From contig JACRJI010000010.1 in NCBI GenBank assembly GCA_016235665.1, forward strand, positions 1-64,000: DNA of 64,000 nt, given 5' to 3'. The notes under the pieces were generated by a model that did not search any database, was not told where the DNA came from, and was given only the letters and a program-made list of their open reading frames with translations. How positions within the stretch are numbered: position 1 is the stretch's first letter; each line of letters starts with the position of its first letter. A program made the translations under genes and the position numbers. Of this stretch, positions 6,805 through 15,469 are shown piece by piece. The DNA is from a candidate division TA06 bacterium (GTDB lineage Bacteria; Edwardsbacteria; AC1; EtOH8).

Positions 6805-8679
6805 ATGAAAAAATACGGCGTAATATTGTTGTCACTTTTGACGGTTTCCTGCGTTACCCTGCAGCCGGCGGTGGACAAGAAACCCCCAGTATCACAGGAC
6901 CAGAAAGCCAGGGAGGAACTGCGGCTGAAAAAGGAAGCAGAGGCCGCCGGCCTCCTGGAAAAGGCCAAAGAACAGTATTCCGAACGCAAGCCGGCCGAGG
7001 CGGCGGAGACACTGCAGCAGTTGCTGGCCAAGCATCCCGAGACGCCGGCGGCCGCGGAGGCTCTCTACCTGACGGCACTGTACCGCCTTGAGCTGAAACA
7101 GACAGACCTGGCCTTGCAAAACGGCTTCAAGCTGACCGAGAAATATCCCGATTCCGAATTTTGGGCCAAGACCAAGAAGGTGCTGGGCGACTGTTACACC
7201 GAGAACAAGGACTATGTGAAAGCCGGTCAGCAGTATCTGGAGGGCATGGCCAAGGCCAAGGCTCCGGAGGACCGCGAGACCATCAGGCTGCCGCTGCTGA
7301 CGCTGATCAACGAAAAATTATCCGCGGGCGAACTGCGGATACTCTACAAGACATATTCCACTACTGAGACCGCCCCGGCCATGGGCCTGAGATTATGCAA
7401 ACTGGAGCTGGAAGCCAAGAACATTTCCGAGGCTAAAAAACTGCTGGCGGACCTCGCCAAAAAATATCCCGCCAGCGGAGAGGCCGGAACCGCCAATCTT
7501 CTGTTATCCCAGTTGTCCGGTGAGAACACCCTGATCCCGGCGGTCCCGGTGGAAAAGAAGATCGGCCTGCTGGCGCCCCTGACCGGCAAGTTCGGGGAAT
7601 TCGGGCTGGCGGTGCAGAACGGGGTGGAACTGGCATTTGAGGAATACAACCAGAAGGCCGCCGAAAAATTCAAAATAGTATCGTCCGACACCAAGGGCGA
7701 CGCCATCGATGCGGTCAAACAGGCCCGGCGGCTGGCCGACTCCTCCATGGTGATGGGGCTGATCGGCGAAGTGCTTTCCACCGCCACCATCGCCGCGGCC
7801 GGGGTGGCCGATGTGTTGGGCGTTCCCCTGCTTTCGCCCACCGCCACCGATGACCGGATCTCGACCATCGGGCCCAACATCTTTCAGCTGAACCCCAGCC
7901 TGAGCTGGCAGGGGCCGGCGGTGGCCCAGTACGCGGTGAAAGCCCGGGGTTTTAAGACCCTGGCCATGCTGTATCCCGACGAGGGCGCCTGGGAATCGGT
8001 GGCCCAGGCTTTTGCCAGGGAGGCCGCCAAGCTGGGGGCCAGGATGGTCTATGCCCAGGCCTACACCCCAGGCACCACCGACTTCAAGGCCCAGATCGAC
8101 CAGCTGCGGCTGGTGAAGGTGGACGCGTTGTTCCTGCCGGCCTCGCCCTCGGACATCGTGATGATAGCGCCCCAGCTGGCCTACAACCAGGTGAAGCTAC
8201 AGTTATTGGGCCCGGAATCCTGGGGAGACCCCAAGGTTTCGGCCCAGGGCGACGTTTACGTGGAGGGGGCCATCTTCGCCGTGCTTTCGGAAAGCTCGGA
8301 GCTGGCCCAGTCCTCGGCCGCCTTTGAAGAGCGCTTTAAGAAGCGCTACGGCAAGCCGCCGTCCAAGCAGGCCGCCCAGGGCTACGATGCCGCCAGGATC
8401 ATGATCGCCGCCTTGCAAAAGAACCCGGCCTCCCGCCAGGAACTGCGGACCTATCTGACCAGCGGCGATTTCACCAGGCTGAAACTCTCGGGCCAGGGAA
8501 GCTTCGGGCGGTTCGGGGCCCAGCCCAAGGCCAAGATGATGACCATCAAGAACCGGCAGGCGGTGGGCCTGGATGAAGCGGCTGCGGCCAAGGACAAGAA
8601 GACCCCGGCCCCGGTGAAGAACGAAAAGGCCAAGGCCGACAGCACCAAGAAGGAAACACCCAAGCCGAAGAAACCGTAA
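6805..8679 (+). CDS. Lipoprotein with TPR region and type-1 periplasmic-binding domain (LpoA-like)
   Basis: This 624-residue lipoprotein has the signal peptide MKKYGVILLSLLTVSC, with LTVSC as lipobox and C16 as the lipidated Cys. Residues about 40-245 are helical repeats of TPR/YbgF style (EAAETLQQLLAKHPETPAAAEALYL). Residues about 252-585 form a LivK-like type-1 periplasmic-binding domain (KIGLLAPLTGKFGEFG). A Lys/Pro/Ala-rich tail of about 40 residues ends the protein. TPR plus PBP1 is the architecture of LpoA, the lipoprotein activator of penicillin-binding proteins; LivK-type solute binding is the alternative. The ATG at 6805 is preferred to the in-frame GTG at 6796, which overlaps the likely ribosome site. 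Strong promoter at 6711-6739. Confidence 0.85.
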   Translation: MKKYGVILLSLLTVSCVTLQPAVDKKPPVSQDQKAREELRLKKEAEAAGLLEKAKEQYSERKPAEAAETLQQLLAKHPETPAAAEALYLTALYRLELKQTDLALQNGFKLTEKYPDSEFWAKTKKVLGDCYTENKDYVKAGQQYLEGMAKAKAPEDRETIRLPLLTLINEKLSAGELRILYKTYSTTETAPAMGLRLCKLELEAKNISEAKKLLADLAKKYPASGEAGTANLLLSQLSGENTLIPAVPVEKKIGLLAPLTGKFGEFGLAVQNGVELAFEEYNQKAAEKFKIVSSDTKGDAIDAVKQARRLADSSMVMGLIGEVLSTATIAAAGVADVLGVPLLSPTATDDRISTIGPNIFQLNPSLSWQGPAVAQYAVKARGFKTLAMLYPDEGAWESVAQAFAREAAKLGARMVYAQAYTPGTTDFKAQIDQLRLVKVDALFLPASPSDIVMIAPQLAYNQVKLQLLGPESWGDPKVSAQGDVYVEGAIFAVLSESSELAQSSAAFEERFKKRYGKPPSKQAAQGYDAARIMIAALQKNPASRQELRTYLTSGDFTRLKLSGQGSFGRFGAQPKAKMMTIKNRQAVGLDEAAAAKDKKTPAPVKNEKAKADSTKKETPKPKKP

Positions 8680-8787
8680 TGGGACGCTGATTAACGCGGA
8701 TTACGCAGATAGATCTAATTCTTCATGGGAGCTTATAAAGAAACCATGAAAGCAGGAAATTGATTATTAAGACATTATCAAGAGAGT

Positions 8788-9022
8788 TCAGGAAACAGGT
8801 TGTTTAACTGGTGCCTACCCCGGTTGTCGCGTTAAAACGATCAGTGAGCATCGCAGTTGATGGCGGAAAAAGCTTGTCTGGCCTGTTTGAGGGCTTGGCC
8901 AAAGCCCGAGTTCAGACAAGCCAGCCAGCAACGAGAAGCGCAGCGCCCGGAGAGTTTTAAGCGACGAGCTTTTTTCTTTTTGGTTCTTTTTCTTAGTTGG
9001 CGGTACAAAAAAGAAAAAGAAC
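8788..9022 (+). repeat. Dispersed hairpin-ended repeat, copy B
   Basis: This is the plus-strand counterpart of copy A (46-344), in inverted orientation 8.4 kb away. It ends in a hairpin, GTTCTTTTTCT...AGAAAAAGAAC, at about 8985-9022. Short frames inside it are not conserved between the copies. The gap 8680-9119 holds this repeat, a degenerate ACGCGGATTACGCAGAT-type repeat at 8681-8712, and nothing else I can support. Confidence 0.85.
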
Positions 9023-9119
9023 ACAGTCCGGTATTATCTGCGTTTTTAAAAGTCACTATTTTCTTTAGACTTCTCCCAGGTAAGATAGATAGTCATTAAT
9101 ATTTGTAATCAGTCTTATT

Positions 9120-10181
9120 GTGAAACTGTTTTCCAGCATGATCGGCCAGGAAGTGGCCAAGAAGATACTGCGCCGGTCCTTTGAGGAAAACCGGCTGGCC
9201 CAGAGCTATCTGTTCTACGGCCCTTCCGGGGTGGGCAAGGAGATGGCGGCCTTTGAGCTGGCCCAGGCCCTTAATTGCACCGGGGTGGAGGCCCCCTGCG
9301 GCGCCTGCAGTCAGTGCAAAAAGACGGTGGAGTTCAACCACCCCGATCTGCACTACGTCTTTCCGGTGCCCCATCCCTCCGGCGAGAGCGACAAGAAAAA
9401 ACTGGCCGAGGAGATAGCCGAGCTGCTGGCCCGGAAGGCCGAAAAGCCTTACCTGTCGCTGGATTTCGACCGGCCGGTGGCCATTACCATAGACGACATC
9501 AGGGCCCTGCAGGCCAAACTTTCGCTCCAGCCCTATCAGGGAAAAAAGAAGGCGGTGATCATAATCAAGCCCGAGGCCATGACCACCGAGGCGGCCAACG
9601 CCTTCCTAAAAACCCTGGAGGAACCGTCCCCCACCACCAATTTCATCCTGGTCTGCGACAAGCCCAACGCCCTGCTTTCCACCATCCTCTCCCGCTGCCA
9701 GAAGATCCGCTTCATGCGGCTGGACAGGGCGGCGGTGGTCCAGAACCTGGAGGAGCGCCACGGGCTGGATCCTGCCCAGGCCAAAATGCTGGCCTCCCTT
9801 AGCCAGGGAAGTCTGGGGCAGGCCCTGGAGATGATGGACCTGGATCTGCTGGAGGAGCGCCGGATGGCCGGGGACCTTTTGCGGGCCGGGCTGGAAAAGA
9901 GATACGCCGAGATGATGGAGGCCATAGACCTGGCCACCGGCGAAAAGGGCCGCCCCCAGCGGGTGCTGGAGCTGATGTCGGCCATAGCGCTGGAGGCCCT
10001 GCACCCCGAGCCCCAGGCCTCACCTGAAATATTATCCCTGGCCCGGCTGCTGACAGAACCGCAGCTCAATAGGATCACCGCCAACATGGAACTGGCCCGG
10101 ACGGCCCTGAACCGGAACGTAACCCCCAGGCTGTGCCTGATGGCCGCCTGCAGTCCCGATATAATAAAAGAGGAGCTATGA
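9120..10181 (+). CDS. holB: DNA polymerase III delta-prime clamp-loader subunit
   Basis: This 353-residue AAA+ protein of the clamp-loader delta-prime/gamma type loads the beta sliding clamp during replication. It has a P-loop at 34-40 (GPSGVGK), zinc-ligand cysteines C53, C60, C63 and C66, an AFLKTLEEP segment and the sensor motif TILSRCQ (SRC). The GTG start at 9120 gives the family N-terminus KLFSSMIGQEVAKKIL; the ATG at 9138 would remove conserved residues. Neither has a good ribosome site. Its stop overlaps the ricT start (ATGA), and the holB-ricT-metG order is a known conserved bacterial arrangement. Confidence 0.93.
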   Translation: MKLFSSMIGQEVAKKILRRSFEENRLAQSYLFYGPSGVGKEMAAFELAQALNCTGVEAPCGACSQCKKTVEFNHPDLHYVFPVPHPSGESDKKKLAEEIAELLARKAEKPYLSLDFDRPVAITIDDIRALQAKLSLQPYQGKKKAVIIIKPEAMTTEAANAFLKTLEEPSPTTNFILVCDKPNALLSTILSRCQKIRFMRLDRAAVVQNLEERHGLDPAQAKMLASLSQGSLGQALEMMDLDLLEERRMAGDLLRAGLEKRYAEMMEAIDLATGEKGRPQRVLELMSAIALEALHPEPQASPEILSLARLLTEPQLNRITANMELARTALNRNVTPRLCLMAACSPDIIKEEL

Positions 10182-10969
10182 GCGAAAACCTGATAATGGT
10201 GCGCTTCAAGGAAGCGCGTTCCAAATACTATCTCAATCCCCAGGCCTACAGCCTGGTCCCGGGGGAAATGGTGATCGTCACCACCGATAACGGCGAGGAG
10301 CTGGGCGCGGTGGAGGGCGAGCGGGCCATTCTCAAGGAAAAATTCAAGGCGGCCGGAGAAGTGCTGCGCAAGGCGGCGGAGGAGGACATAGTGAAGTTCC
10401 AGGCCAACCGCAAGCGCGAGACCGAGTCCTACCAGGCCTGCCTGGACCTGATCCACCGGCACGGCCTGCAGATGACCCTGGTGGACGTGGAGGCCAAGTT
10501 CGACGGATCAAAACTGACCTTTTACTTCACCGCAGAAAAGCGGGTGGACTTCCGTTCCCTGGTGCGGGACCTGGCCGCCATGTTCAAGGGCCGGATCGAG
10601 ATGCACCAGATAGGGGTGCGGGACGAGGCCCGGCGGGTGGGCGGGCTGGGGTTATGCGGCCGCCAGCTGTGCTGCGTGGCCTGGCTTAACGAGTTCGAGC
10701 CGGTGACCCTGAAGATGGCCAAGGAGCAGAACCTGTCCACCACCTCCAACAAGATGCTGGGTCTGTGCGGCCGCCTGATGTGCTGCCTGACCTACGAAGA
10801 CCGCTATTACGAGGAGGCCCACCGCAGCATGCCCCGGGTGGGTTCGGTGGTCGTCACCCCCAAGGGCCCGGGCACGGTCTACAAGGTGGACATCTTCAAA
10901 CAAAAAGTGATGGTCAGGTTCGAGGAAGGCCACGGGGAATTCGAGGTAGCGGAGGTTTCCAAGAAATGA
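10178..10969 (+). CDS. ricT: PSP1 domain protein RicT/YaaT
   Basis: This 263-residue PSP1-domain protein is related to Bacillus YaaT/RicT, part of the Fe-S-containing Ric complex that affects RNase Y-dependent mRNA processing. The conserved cysteines are all present: C160 with C165-C166 (LCGRQLCC) and C197 with C202-C203 (LCGRLMCC). These are thought to hold [4Fe-4S] clusters with partner proteins. The start is the ATG overlapping the holB stop, preceded by GAGGAG; a longer upstream frame overlaps holB and lacks support. The stop overlaps the metG start in the same ATGA fashion, so the three genes are translationally coupled. RicA and RicF homologues are not in this window. Confidence 0.92.
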   Translation: MSENLIMVRFKEARSKYYLNPQAYSLVPGEMVIVTTDNGEELGAVEGERAILKEKFKAAGEVLRKAAEEDIVKFQANRKRETESYQACLDLIHRHGLQMTLVDVEAKFDGSKLTFYFTAEKRVDFRSLVRDLAAMFKGRIEMHQIGVRDEARRVGGLGLCGRQLCCVAWLNEFEPVTLKMAKEQNLSTTSNKMLGLCGRLMCCLTYEDRYYEEAHRSMPRVGSVVVTPKGPGTVYKVDIFKQKVMVRFEEGHGEFEVAEVSKK

Positions 10970-12951
10970 GCAAGTTCTACATCACCACCGCCATACCGTT
11001 CGTCAACGCCAAACCGCATATCGGCTTTGCGCTGGAGACGGTGCAGACCGACGCTTTGGCCCGCTATCACCGGCTGTTCGGGCGCCAGGTGCGCTTTTTG
11101 ACCGGTTCTGACGAGAACAGCCTTAAGAACGTGCAGACCGCGGAGAAGGAGGGGATCCCCACCGAGGCGCTGGTCAAGCGGAACGCCAAGTTCTTCGCCG
11201 ACATGCACGATTACCTGTCGCTTTCCAACGATGACTTCATCCGCACCAGCTCCGAGGAACGCCACAAAAAGGGCGTGGAAAAGTTATGGCAGGCCTGCCT
11301 GGAGAACGGCGACATCTACAAAAAGCGCTATCAGGGGCTTTACTGCGTGGGCTGCGAGGGGTTCTACACCCCGGACGAACTGGTGGACGGCAAGTGCCCG
11401 GAGCACGAGACCGTGCCGGAAAACATCGAAGAGGAGAATTATTTCTTCAAGCTGTCCAAATACCAAACGCAGCTGGAGGAGCTGATAGGATCCGACCAGT
11501 ATCTGATAACGCCCAAGACCCGCAAGAACGAGGTGTTGTCCTTTGTCCGGAGCGGGCTGGAGGACATCTCGGTCTCCCGTTCCAGGGAACGGGCCAAGGG
11601 CTGGGGCATACCGGTTCCCGGCGATCCCAATCAGGTGGTCTATGTCTGGTTCGACGCCTTGTCCAACTACATCAACGCACTGGGTTACGCCGATCCCGGA
11701 CAGCTCTTTAAGGATTTCTGGACCGACTGTCCGGAACGGGTGCACGTCGTCGGCAAGGGCATCATCCGCTTTCACGCGGTCTACTGGCCGGCCTTTCTGA
11801 TGTCGGCCAAGGTCGCTTTGCCCCACAAACTGCTGGTGCACGGATACATCACGGCCGACGGGCAGAAGATGTCCAAGTCTTTGGGCAACGTGATAGACCC
11901 CGAGGCCATAACCAAGCGGTACGGCACCGACCAGGTGCGCTATTTCCTTTTGTCGGAAATATCGACCACCGGCGACGGTGATTTCAGCTATACCCGGGCG
12001 GAACAGAGGATCAACAGCGACCTGGCCAACGATTACGGCAACCTGGCCAGCCGGATATTCAAGATGATGGACAATTACTGCGGAGGCCTTGTCCCGGAAG
12101 CCGGGAAGCCGGGAAGTTCAGACGATGAGCTTCTCTCCAGCGCCACCGGCTTGGGTTTGAGGGTCAAGGATCTGGTGGATAAATTTGACCTTAATGAAGC
12201 CATAGTCCAAACCATGGACCTGGTAAAGCTTACCAACCGCTACGTGGAATCCAATGCCCCCTGGAAGCTGTTCAAAGAAGGCAACCAGGAGCGGATCAAC
12301 CTGGTCCTGTACAACGCGGCCGAGGCCCTGCGCATCGCCAGCATCCTGTTGTCCCCGGTGATGCCGGGCAAGTGCCGGGAGCTCTTATTGCGATTGGGGG
12401 TGGAGGAGAAGGACATCACGCTGGCCAAGGCTTCCGAATGGGGTCTTCTGAAGGCGGGGCAGAAGATATCGGCCGGGGAACCTCTCTTTCCCCGAATAGA
12501 CACAAAAACGAAAGATGAAGGCAGAAAACAAATGACGGAAGAAAATACCAAAGCCGAAAGTGAAATCACTAAACCAGGGGCGTCGAACAGCATACAGCCT
12601 ACAGCTGACAGCATAAAGCCAGTTGAAGAACTGATAGATATAGACTATTTCAAAAAAGTAAAACTGCGGACCGCCGAGATCATCTCCGCCGAGAAGGTGC
12701 CCAACGCCGACAAGTTGCTGCGCCTGCAGGTGAAACTGGGCGGGGAGACCCGGCAGGTGCTGGCCGGCATAGCCCAATGGTACACCCCGGAATCGCTGGT
12801 GGGCCAGCAGGTGGTGATAGTGGCCAACCTGAAACCGGCCAAGATCCGGGGGCTGGAGTCGCACGGAATGCTGCTGGCGGCCCAGGACAAGGACGGGGTG
12901 GTGATACTTACGCCGCAGCGCAAAGTGGAGACCGGCGGAGAGGTGCGTTGA
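10966..12951 (+). CDS. metG: Methionyl-tRNA synthetase with C-terminal tRNA-binding domain
   Basis: This 661-residue class I aminoacyl-tRNA synthetase charges tRNA-Met. The HIGH motif reads HIGF at 18-21, and the KMSKS loop is intact at 301-305. The connective segment has the Cys pair CVGC and a second CPEH that could bind zinc. After a low-complexity linker (about 510-555) comes a C-terminal OB-fold of the EMAP/Trbp111 type (about 557-661; KVPNADKLLRLQVKLG), which aids dimerisation and tRNA binding. The ATG at 10966 overlaps the ricT stop; the open frame extends upstream into ricT but is not coding there. Third gene of the holB-ricT-metG operon. Confidence 0.96.
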   Translation: MSKFYITTAIPFVNAKPHIGFALETVQTDALARYHRLFGRQVRFLTGSDENSLKNVQTAEKEGIPTEALVKRNAKFFADMHDYLSLSNDDFIRTSSEERHKKGVEKLWQACLENGDIYKKRYQGLYCVGCEGFYTPDELVDGKCPEHETVPENIEEENYFFKLSKYQTQLEELIGSDQYLITPKTRKNEVLSFVRSGLEDISVSRSRERAKGWGIPVPGDPNQVVYVWFDALSNYINALGYADPGQLFKDFWTDCPERVHVVGKGIIRFHAVYWPAFLMSAKVALPHKLLVHGYITADGQKMSKSLGNVIDPEAITKRYGTDQVRYFLLSEISTTGDGDFSYTRAEQRINSDLANDYGNLASRIFKMMDNYCGGLVPEAGKPGSSDDELLSSATGLGLRVKDLVDKFDLNEAIVQTMDLVKLTNRYVESNAPWKLFKEGNQERINLVLYNAAEALRIASILLSPVMPGKCRELLLRLGVEEKDITLAKASEWGLLKAGQKISAGEPLFPRIDTKTKDEGRKQMTEENTKAESEITKPGASNSIQPTADSIKPVEELIDIDYFKKVKLRTAEIISAEKVPNADKLLRLQVKLGGETRQVLAGIAQWYTPESLVGQQVVIVANLKPAKIRGLESHGMLLAAQDKDGVVILTPQRKVETGGEVR

Positions 12952-12964
12952 CCCCTCCCATAAT

Positions 12965-13166
12965 CCCTCCCCGATGCGGAGAGGGAAACAAAACGGCATA
13001 AAGGTTTTAAACCCCTCCCGGTTCTTTGTTGCGATAGCCTAAAGACTATCGCTAGAATCCATCAAGGCTTGTGCTGAGCGGGGCCGAAGTGCCTCTGGTA
13101 AGGCCTGACGAGGTAACCCGATTCATCGGGGTTGATGATTAGTAGCGATGTCATTCATGGCATCGC
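12965..13166 (+). repeat. Mosaic of small palindromes between metG and the SagB-like gene
   Basis: The intergenic gap is built from consecutive hairpins: a CCCTCC...GAGAGGG REP-like element (12965-12986), GCGATAG-N8-CTATCGC (13031-13052), AACCCGAT-TC-ATCGGGGTT (13115-13133, one extra G) and GCGATGTCAT-TC-ATGGCATCGC (13145-13166, one mismatch). A CTTCGGCCCCGCTCAGCAC-like module lies between, on the opposite strand (13072-13090). I see no open frame. The last hairpin ends 33 bases before the next gene. Confidence 0.7.
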
Positions 13167-13199
13167 ATAAAAAGAAATTATTAAACCAGCAGGTGAAAT

Positions 13200-14273
13200 A
13201 TGTCAGAGATCATCAAAAAACTTATAGCCCTCAAAGATACTGAGCGCAAGATACTGGTGGGCGAAATCCTGGAAAGTCAAAATAATCTATGGGTGGCGTT
13301 GTGCCTTTTGCTTAAACAAGCCGATGAACCGCTACGGGAAAAATTCTATGCCAGTCTGTCTTCCGGATGGAGTGAATACATCAAAGAGCTGGCGGCAAAG
13401 GAGGTGTCACTCAAACCGGGGCAGGAACAAAAAGCCCTGGATGAGATATCCCGGATGTTAGATGGCATTGGGGCCAGGATGGAGAAGATGGAGAAGAACA
13501 CCATCAAGGCCAAGAAGCAGACCCTGAAGTTCCGCGAGACCATGAAGGCCGGGTTCATCAAGCTGGAGAAGGTGATCTCGGACCAGACCAAGGGACTGGA
13601 GCGCGGGCCGCTGCAGAAGGAATATCCAAAAGACGCAGAGGTCATTGAACTGCCCAAGCCGGATAAATCCGTTTTAAAGAAATCAGACATCTTCGACTGC
13701 ATCGGCGACCGCCAGAGTCGCCGCAAGTACACCGACGATCCGCTGACCTTGGAGGAGCTGTCCTATCTTTTATGGGCCACCCAAGGGATAAAAAAGCTGA
13801 TGGCCAACGGCAAGGTCGGCCTTCGCACAGTTCCCTCCGGCGGATGCATGCATCCCTTCGAGACATATCTGGCAATAAACAATGTCACTGGTTTGAAAAA
13901 GGGAATGTACCGCTACCAGCCGGTGGATCACAAACTGGTCAAGCTTTTTACCGTACCGTCGATGCCCAGGAAACTGACCAAGGCGTCCCTGGGACAGACA
14001 TACGTGGGCAACTGCGCGGTGACCTTCATCTGGAGCGCGGTGCCCTACAAGACCGAATGGCGCTATTCGCTGGAAGCCAAGAAGATCATATTGCAGGATT
14101 CCGGGCACCTCTGCCAGAACCTTTACCTGGCCTGCGAGTCCATCAACTGCGGGACCTGCGCCATCGGGGCTTATAACCAGAAGCTGTTCGACAAGCTGTG
14201 CCAGTTGGACGGCAGGGACGAGTTCGTGGTCTATGTGGCGCCGGTGGGGCGGGTGGCGGGGGAACAAGTTTGA
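13200..14273 (+). CDS. SagB-type nitroreductase-fold dehydrogenase with helical N-terminal domain
   Basis: The protein has 357 residues. Residues about 165-357 form a SagB/ThcOx-type FMN-dependent oxidoreductase: SRRKYTDDPLTLEELSYLLWATQGI, then PSGGCMHPFETYLAI and a C-terminal CGTCAIGAYNQ. SagB enzymes oxidise azolines to azoles in thiazole/oxazole-modified peptides, but many family members stand alone with unknown substrates. Residues 1-150 are a charged helical, coiled-coil-prone domain (ARMEKMEKNTIKAKKQ) that I do not recognise. No cyclodehydratase, precursor peptide or exporter is adjacent. The ATG at 13200 follows CAGGTG. Confidence 0.85.
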   Translation: MSEIIKKLIALKDTERKILVGEILESQNNLWVALCLLLKQADEPLREKFYASLSSGWSEYIKELAAKEVSLKPGQEQKALDEISRMLDGIGARMEKMEKNTIKAKKQTLKFRETMKAGFIKLEKVISDQTKGLERGPLQKEYPKDAEVIELPKPDKSVLKKSDIFDCIGDRQSRRKYTDDPLTLEELSYLLWATQGIKKLMANGKVGLRTVPSGGCMHPFETYLAINNVTGLKKGMYRYQPVDHKLVKLFTVPSMPRKLTKASLGQTYVGNCAVTFIWSAVPYKTEWRYSLEAKKIILQDSGHLCQNLYLACESINCGTCAIGAYNQKLFDKLCQLDGRDEFVVYVAPVGRVAGEQV

Positions 14274-14354
14274 AATGTTTGCCACCGCCGTCGGCGGGGT
14301 GTCGCCAGCGGCGACAAAATGTTGGAAACGTTTAAAAAGTTGGGAAAGGCCGTT

Positions 14355-15341
14355 ATGCTGAAAAAATATTTATGGGGTGCAATAGTTCCGGTGCTGGCAA
14401 TATTTATTCTAAGCGGCTCCGGGGCAAGACCCAAGAAAGAAGGACTGCCAAAGCAAAATGCTGATACCGTAAAGTATCAAAGCATTATGAAAAAGCAAAC
14501 CTCTAAAGACACATCCATAACGTTTGCCGGACCTAATGGAAGGATAGCTGGAATAGTTGTTGATCTAGAAACTAAGGAACCGATACCTGGAGTAAATATC
14601 ACTATAGTTGGCACCAACTTCAATGCAAAAACAGATTCAGCCGGTAAGTACACCATTGTTAATGTTCCGGTTGGCACATATGCGGTAGAGGCCCAAAAGA
14701 AAGGGTACCAAAGCCAGAGAATAACAGGCCTCAAATCCATAATGAGTTTTAGAACCCCGGTCAATTTTCGGCTTAGATCAAGTGTTATTGAGATGGAGGG
14801 TACTGTAGTAAAAAAACCAAACATCTATCTCTACCCCACAAAAAAGGAAACGCTGACCGTACAAGTACAACCAATAGGGAAAATAACAACTTCCATTCCT
14901 GAGTACAACACAGGCTGGAACATCGTGGTTGCTCCCGGTGGCAAGATAAATGATACCTACGATTATTTGTTCTACGAAGCAAAGGTAAATTATAACTTTA
15001 CCCTTGATGCCGGCTGGGTTCTGCAGAGTTCTAACTTTGACCGCAGGATGAACGAGATACTGGTGAATATTGGTCTGAATGACAAGGAACGCACAGATTT
15101 CATGGCATACTGGCCCAAGAGGATGGACTGGAAGAAAAAATACTGCACAGCCTATTATCTTAAAAGAAACGAGATAGATCAGGCCGTACCGCTGACTATC
15201 TCAAAAACCCCGGAATCCTTGTTGCGGCTGTTCTTCAAGTTTGTGCCGACGGACACACTGGTCACAGTTCCCGAACCGAAGATCGAGAAATTCCAGAGAA
15301 TTGGTTTTTCGGTGGTGGAGTGGGGCGGGATACTGGATTGA
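14355..15341 (+). CDS. Secreted protein with carboxypeptidase-regulatory-like domain
   Basis: This 328-residue exported protein begins with a hydrophobic N-terminus (YLWGAIVPVLAIFILSGSG) that may be an uncleaved anchor. Residues about 55-130 form a carboxypeptidase-regulatory-like beta-sandwich (GIVVDLETKEPIPGVNI, GKYTIVNVPVGTYAVEAQKKGY). The C-terminal about 190 residues (KPNIYLYPTKKETLTVQV onward) are a domain seen in other surface proteins but without an assigned role. The ATG at 14355 has GGGAAAGG upstream; an in-frame ATG at 14319 lies within the hairpins GTCGCCAGCGGCGAC and CCGCCGTCGGCGG and lacks a ribosome site. It is more A+T-rich than its neighbours. Confidence 0.7.
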   Translation: MLKKYLWGAIVPVLAIFILSGSGARPKKEGLPKQNADTVKYQSIMKKQTSKDTSITFAGPNGRIAGIVVDLETKEPIPGVNITIVGTNFNAKTDSAGKYTIVNVPVGTYAVEAQKKGYQSQRITGLKSIMSFRTPVNFRLRSSVIEMEGTVVKKPNIYLYPTKKETLTVQVQPIGKITTSIPEYNTGWNIVVAPGGKINDTYDYLFYEAKVNYNFTLDAGWVLQSSNFDRRMNEILVNIGLNDKERTDFMAYWPKRMDWKKKYCTAYYLKRNEIDQAVPLTISKTPESLLRLFFKFVPTDTLVTVPEPKIEKFQRIGFSVVEWGGILD

Positions 15342-15361
15342 AAGGGCAATTGGAGGGAACG

Positions 15362-15425
15362 GAACTCATCCCCCGTCCCCTTCTCTTATATATTTTTCAA
15401 GAGAAGGGGTGTAGGGGTTGAGTTC
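15362..15425 (+). repeat. Palindromic REP-like element, GAACTC family
   Basis: Nested inverted repeat: outer arms GAACTCA/TGAGTTC, inner arms CCCCTTCTCTT/AAGAGAAGGGG. The same architecture recurs at 24861-24913, so this is a dispersed family and not a simple terminator, although the inner stem could also stop transcription. Confidence 0.75.
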
Positions 15426-15469
15426 GCAGCCTCTAAACTGATTTGACCAAAAACAACCAGGATCAAAAA

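Noticed and set aside
12952-13199. CRISPR-like array
   Set aside because: The hairpins differ from one another and there is no regular repeat-spacer periodicity; no cas genes are present.
15362-15425. Simple terminator between the surface-protein and nitroreductase genes
   Set aside because: The structure recurs at 24861-24913 with the same outer arms, so it is a dispersed repeat first, although termination is not excluded.
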